Source: Lishizhenia sp. (GTDB taxonomy: Bacteria; Bacteroidota; Bacteroidia; Flavobacteriales_D; Crocinitomicaceae). Taken from it: 8,013 nt of DNA. The position numbers and the translations under genes were made by a program. Below are positions 5,649 through 8,013 of the stretch, in pieces (the first letter of the stretch is position 1; each line of letters begins with the position of its first letter). The stretch covers positions 1-8,013 of the forward strand of contig SKHH01000117.1 of NCBI GenBank assembly GCA_007117055.1, given 5' to 3'. The notes under the pieces were generated by a model. The model was not told where the DNA came from, ran no database searches, and worked only from the letters and a program-made list of their open reading frames with translations.

Positions 5649-8013
5649 ATGAAAAGATTTATTACATTACTACTATTATTCATCAATTTGGGCTTTATTA
5701 TACCGGGTATATCCCAAACAGATACTTTGTTTTGGTTTGTAGCTCCTGAAGTTACAGATGATCATGGAGATAGGCCTATATTTATGCGTATTTCTACTCA
5801 AAACCAAGCGAGTACTGTAACTATTTCGCAACCAGCAAACCCTGCCTTCCCTGTACAAACTGTAACAATTCCCGCAAATCAAACGAACACAATTGACCTA
5901 ACGAATTGGATTGATATCATAGAAAACAAACCTGCTAATCAAGTATTAAATTACGGTATCAAAATAGAAGCGACCAATGAGGTTGATGCTTATTATGAAG
6001 TAAACCGAACAAATAATCCAGACATTTTTACTTTAAAAGGTAGAAATGCACTTGGAACATCATTTTATATCGCTGGTCAAACATTTTGGAACTCTGGAAA
6101 TTATAACCCTGTAGCAACAAGTACATTTGATATTATTGCAACTGAAGACAATACCACTATTACCATAACACCTTCTAACGCCCTAGTTGGAAATGCAGCT
6201 GGAATTCCATATACGGTAACCTTAAATGAGGGGCAAACTTATTCAGGTGTTGCCGTAAGCCCTAATGGAAATCAAAATGTTACGGGTACAAGAGTAGAAT
6301 CTGACAAACCGATTGCAATTACTTATTCTGACGACTCAAATGTTAGTTCTGATTATGGAGGTTGTCGAGACTTACAAGGTGACCAGTTGGTACCCATACC
6401 CATATTGGGTACCGATTACATAGTTATACGTGGTTTTCTTGGTGGTCCTGACCGCGCTTTTGTGACGGCTGTTGAAAATAACACTCAAATTTTTGTAGAT
6501 GGAAACGCCGCACCAGTAGCCACTATTAATGCTGGTCAAACTCATATGATACTTATCAATCAACCCAGTACATATATTGAGACTTCTACCCCAGCCTATT
6601 TATATCATGTATCAGGATATGGTTGTGAAGTAGGAGGTGCACTCCTCCCTCCTATTGAATGTACGGGATCAGATCAAGTCGGCTTTACAAGAGCAACGAA
6701 CGAAAATTTTGGTTTGTTACTTATTGTTTTAGCAGGACAAGAAAACGATTTCTTACTAAACGGAAATGCAGGAGTAATTACTGGTGCGGATTTCGATTTT
6801 GTCCCTGGAACAAACAATGAATGGATGTTTGCACGAATCGAATACGGTGTAGGTGTTGTTCCTGCTGGAGAATCAACTCTCATAAATAATACAAGTGGTG
6901 TATTTCACTTGGCCATTATTAATGGTTCAGAAACAGGAGGATGTCGTTATGGTTATTTCTCAGACTTTGCCTCTATTAATTTGGAGGCCGTTACAGCGAG
7001 TGGAAATGTGTGTGAAGGTGAAAACATTGAACTTTTTGCGGACACCATTGCTGGAGCAACCTATGAATGGTCTGGACCCAATAACTTTTCATCTACCGAA
7101 CAAAATCCAATTATTCCTGATGCTTCAAGTGTTAATGAAGGTGTTTATACCGTTATCGTGGAAGTAGATAACTGTACAAGTATCCCTACTGAAACAGACG
7201 CTATTGAAGTCTACCCTTTACCTGAAATAGAAGGAGTTTCGAACGATGAGATATGTCAAAATGAACCTATCTTTGAATTGAATTATTTTACTCCAGAAGG
7301 TGGAGATTATAGCGGCAATGGAGTTGAAGGAGCAAATTTCAATCCTTTATCTCCAAGTGTGGGTGAGCATCAAATTAATTACGTATTTGAAGATGAAAAT
7401 GGATGTATTTCCGAAGACTCTTTACTCATTTCTATCTTACCAAGATATTTCGATACAGTTTCAGAAACAGTTTGTGATGTATTTACTTGGGAAACTACCG
7501 GAGAAACTTATACCAATTCTGGACAATATGTTTTTGAGGGACAAACCATTGATGGTTGCGACAGTATTTGGGTGTTAAATTTAATTATTAACCCTCTACC
7601 TGAAGTAAACGCAGGTCCTGATCAAGAAATTTGTGAAGGAGATGATATCACCTTAAATGCATCTGGTGCAACCACTTACGATTGGAATGTAGATGCAAAT
7701 AATGGCGAACAAATTTCTCCAAGTATTGGCGAATACACCTTAATTGTTAATGGAACAGACGCTAATGGTTGTGAAAATTCAGATGAACTTATCCTTGTCG
7801 TTCATCCCAATCCAGAGGTAAGTTTTACCGCCACACCAACTGCTGGAAATGCACCACTAACCGTAAACTTTGAAAATAATTCAACACCAGGAGCAAGTTT
7901 CGCATGGGATTTCGGTAATGGAAATAGTAGTTCAACAGAAAATCCAACAGAAGTTTTTGAGGAGCCCGGAGTTTATCAGGTTATTTTAATAGGTGAATTA
8001 GGTTTTTGCACAG
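5649..8013 (+). CDS. IgGFc-binding-domain secreted protein with Ig-like/PKD modules (C-terminus outside window)
   Basis: The frame is open for 788 codons from ATG 5649-5651 to the right edge. Residues 1-23 are a signal peptide (MKRF, a leucine-rich core, GISQ). Residues about 24-443 match the IgGFc-binding N-terminal domain found in many Bacteroidota surface proteins: FWFVAPEVTDDHGDRPIFMR at the start, NALGTSFYIAGQ, DNTTITITPSNA, KPIAITYSDDS, YVSGYGCEVGGALLPP-like text (here YHVSGYGCEVGGALLPP) and GCRYGYFSDFA at the end. An Ig-like module follows (about 447-520), then a GGDYSGNGVEG module (from 522), a CD-FTW-GCDS module (602-647), another Ig-like unit beginning NAGPDQEICEGDD (648-718) and a PKD domain (from 719, AWDFGNG). 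I infer a surface adhesin or matrix protein. The animal FCGBP name does not imply antibody binding here. A T9SS tail is expected but not visible. The start is supported by the signal peptide and by the promoter just upstream. Confidence 0.93.
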   Translation, partial: MKRFITLLLLFINLGFIIPGISQTDTLFWFVAPEVTDDHGDRPIFMRISTQNQASTVTISQPANPAFPVQTVTIPANQTNTIDLTNWIDIIENKPANQVLNYGIKIEATNEVDAYYEVNRTNNPDIFTLKGRNALGTSFYIAGQTFWNSGNYNPVATSTFDIIATEDNTTITITPSNALVGNAAGIPYTVTLNEGQTYSGVAVSPNGNQNVTGTRVESDKPIAITYSDDSNVSSDYGGCRDLQGDQLVPIPILGTDYIVIRGFLGGPDRAFVTAVENNTQIFVDGNAAPVATINAGQTHMILINQPSTYIETSTPAYLYHVSGYGCEVGGALLPPIECTGSDQVGFTRATNENFGLLLIVLAGQENDFLLNGNAGVITGADFDFVPGTNNEWMFARIEYGVGVVPAGESTLINNTSGVFHLAIINGSETGGCRYGYFSDFASINLEAVTASGNVCEGENIELFADTIAGATYEWSGPNNFSSTEQNPIIPDASSVNEGVYTVIVEVDNCTSIPTETDAIEVYPLPEIEGVSNDEICQNEPIFELNYFTPEGGDYSGNGVEGANFNPLSPSVGEHQINYVFEDENGCISEDSLLISILPRYFDTVSETVCDVFTWETTGETYTNSGQYVFEGQTIDGCDSIWVLNLIINPLPEVNAGPDQEICEGDDITLNASGATTYDWNVDANNGEQISPSIGEYTLIVNGTDANGCENSDELILVVHPNPEVSFTATPTAGNAPLTVNFENNSTPGASFAWDFGNGNSSSTENPTEVFEEPGVYQVILIGELGFCT
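5718..6977 (+). other. IgGFc-binding N-terminal domain region
   Basis: Residues 24-443 of the right-hand protein form one continuous beta-rich domain. Its repeated form is a phrase such as ATEDNTTITI or AVENNTQIFVDG (an 'adverse-event' strand with N-T-x-I) followed by LNEGQTYS or INAGQTHM. This pattern is characteristic of bacterial members of the IgGFc_binding family. Known family members are surface proteins of largely unknown ligand. Confidence 0.8.
6385..6417 (+). repeat. Strong hairpin-forming inverted repeat inside the IgGFc-type coding sequence
   Basis: GGTACCCA (6389-6396) and TGGGTACC (6406-6413) are perfect 8-base inverted arms around a 9-base loop. In RNA the stem can extend outward by four pairs, two of them G-U, to 6385 and 6417. 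It encodes the LVPIPILGT stretch and has no T tract after it, so it is not a terminator. It may be chance from the codons used. Confidence 0.55.

Noticed and set aside
5676..5882. Minus-strand open frame within the IgGFc-type gene
   Set aside because: It is antisense to a well-supported signal peptide and domain start and has no family-like sequence.
6372..6883. Two minus-strand open frames (6372-6563 and 6674-6883)
   Set aside because: Both are antisense to the conserved IgGFc-type domain, with no promoter or domain signal.
6895..7578. Two plus-strand open frames (6895-7167 and 7300-7578) in another frame
   Set aside because: They overlap the continuous 788-codon frame with Ig-like modules and have low-complexity, unrecognisable products; there is no sign of a frameshift.
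1..8013. Novel defence, CRISPR, phage or mobile system
   Set aside because: No direct-repeat array, transposase, integrase, reverse transcriptase, toxin-antitoxin or defence motif was found; the window holds uvrB and two secreted proteins only.

Overview
The window is AT-rich and looks like chromosome of a Bacteroidota bacterium, probably of the Flavobacteriales type; the lineage is inferred from gene content and signals. The support is: two long secreted proteins built from FG-GAP/VCBS-like, PKD, SprB-like and Ig-like modules; a C-terminal type A sorting domain of the type IX secretion system (T9SS), with its YFPNPVND motif, in the left gene; signal peptides ending in AQ or SQ; a matching Bacteroidota-type promoter (TTTG, 19 bp, TAAATTTG); and no Shine-Dalgarno sequences at the chosen starts.

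Layout. Positions 1-3362 (minus strand) hold a large surface or secreted protein. Its N-terminus is in the window, and it runs off the left edge inside its T9SS sorting domain, so only about 25-35 residues are probably missing. After a 99-base gap, 3462-5465 (minus) is a complete uvrB, the damage-recognition helicase subunit of nucleotide excision repair. A 183-base AT-rich divergent spacer follows (5466-5648). On the plus strand, 5649 to the right edge is the first 788 codons of a second secreted protein, with an N-terminal IgGFc-binding-type domain followed by Ig-like and PKD modules; its C-terminus lies outside the window.

How the parts relate. uvrB is a housekeeping gene with no visible functional link to its neighbours. 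The two flanking proteins are probably exported by the Sec system and then, shown for the left gene and only expected for the right one, passed through the outer membrane by T9SS. No RNA genes, CRISPR arrays, insertion sequences or attachment sites were seen. I see no novel multi-gene system here. The most notable details are three cysteine-patterned SprB-like repeats in the left gene, two of them with exactly the same cysteine spacing, and a strong hairpin inside the IgGFc-type coding sequence.
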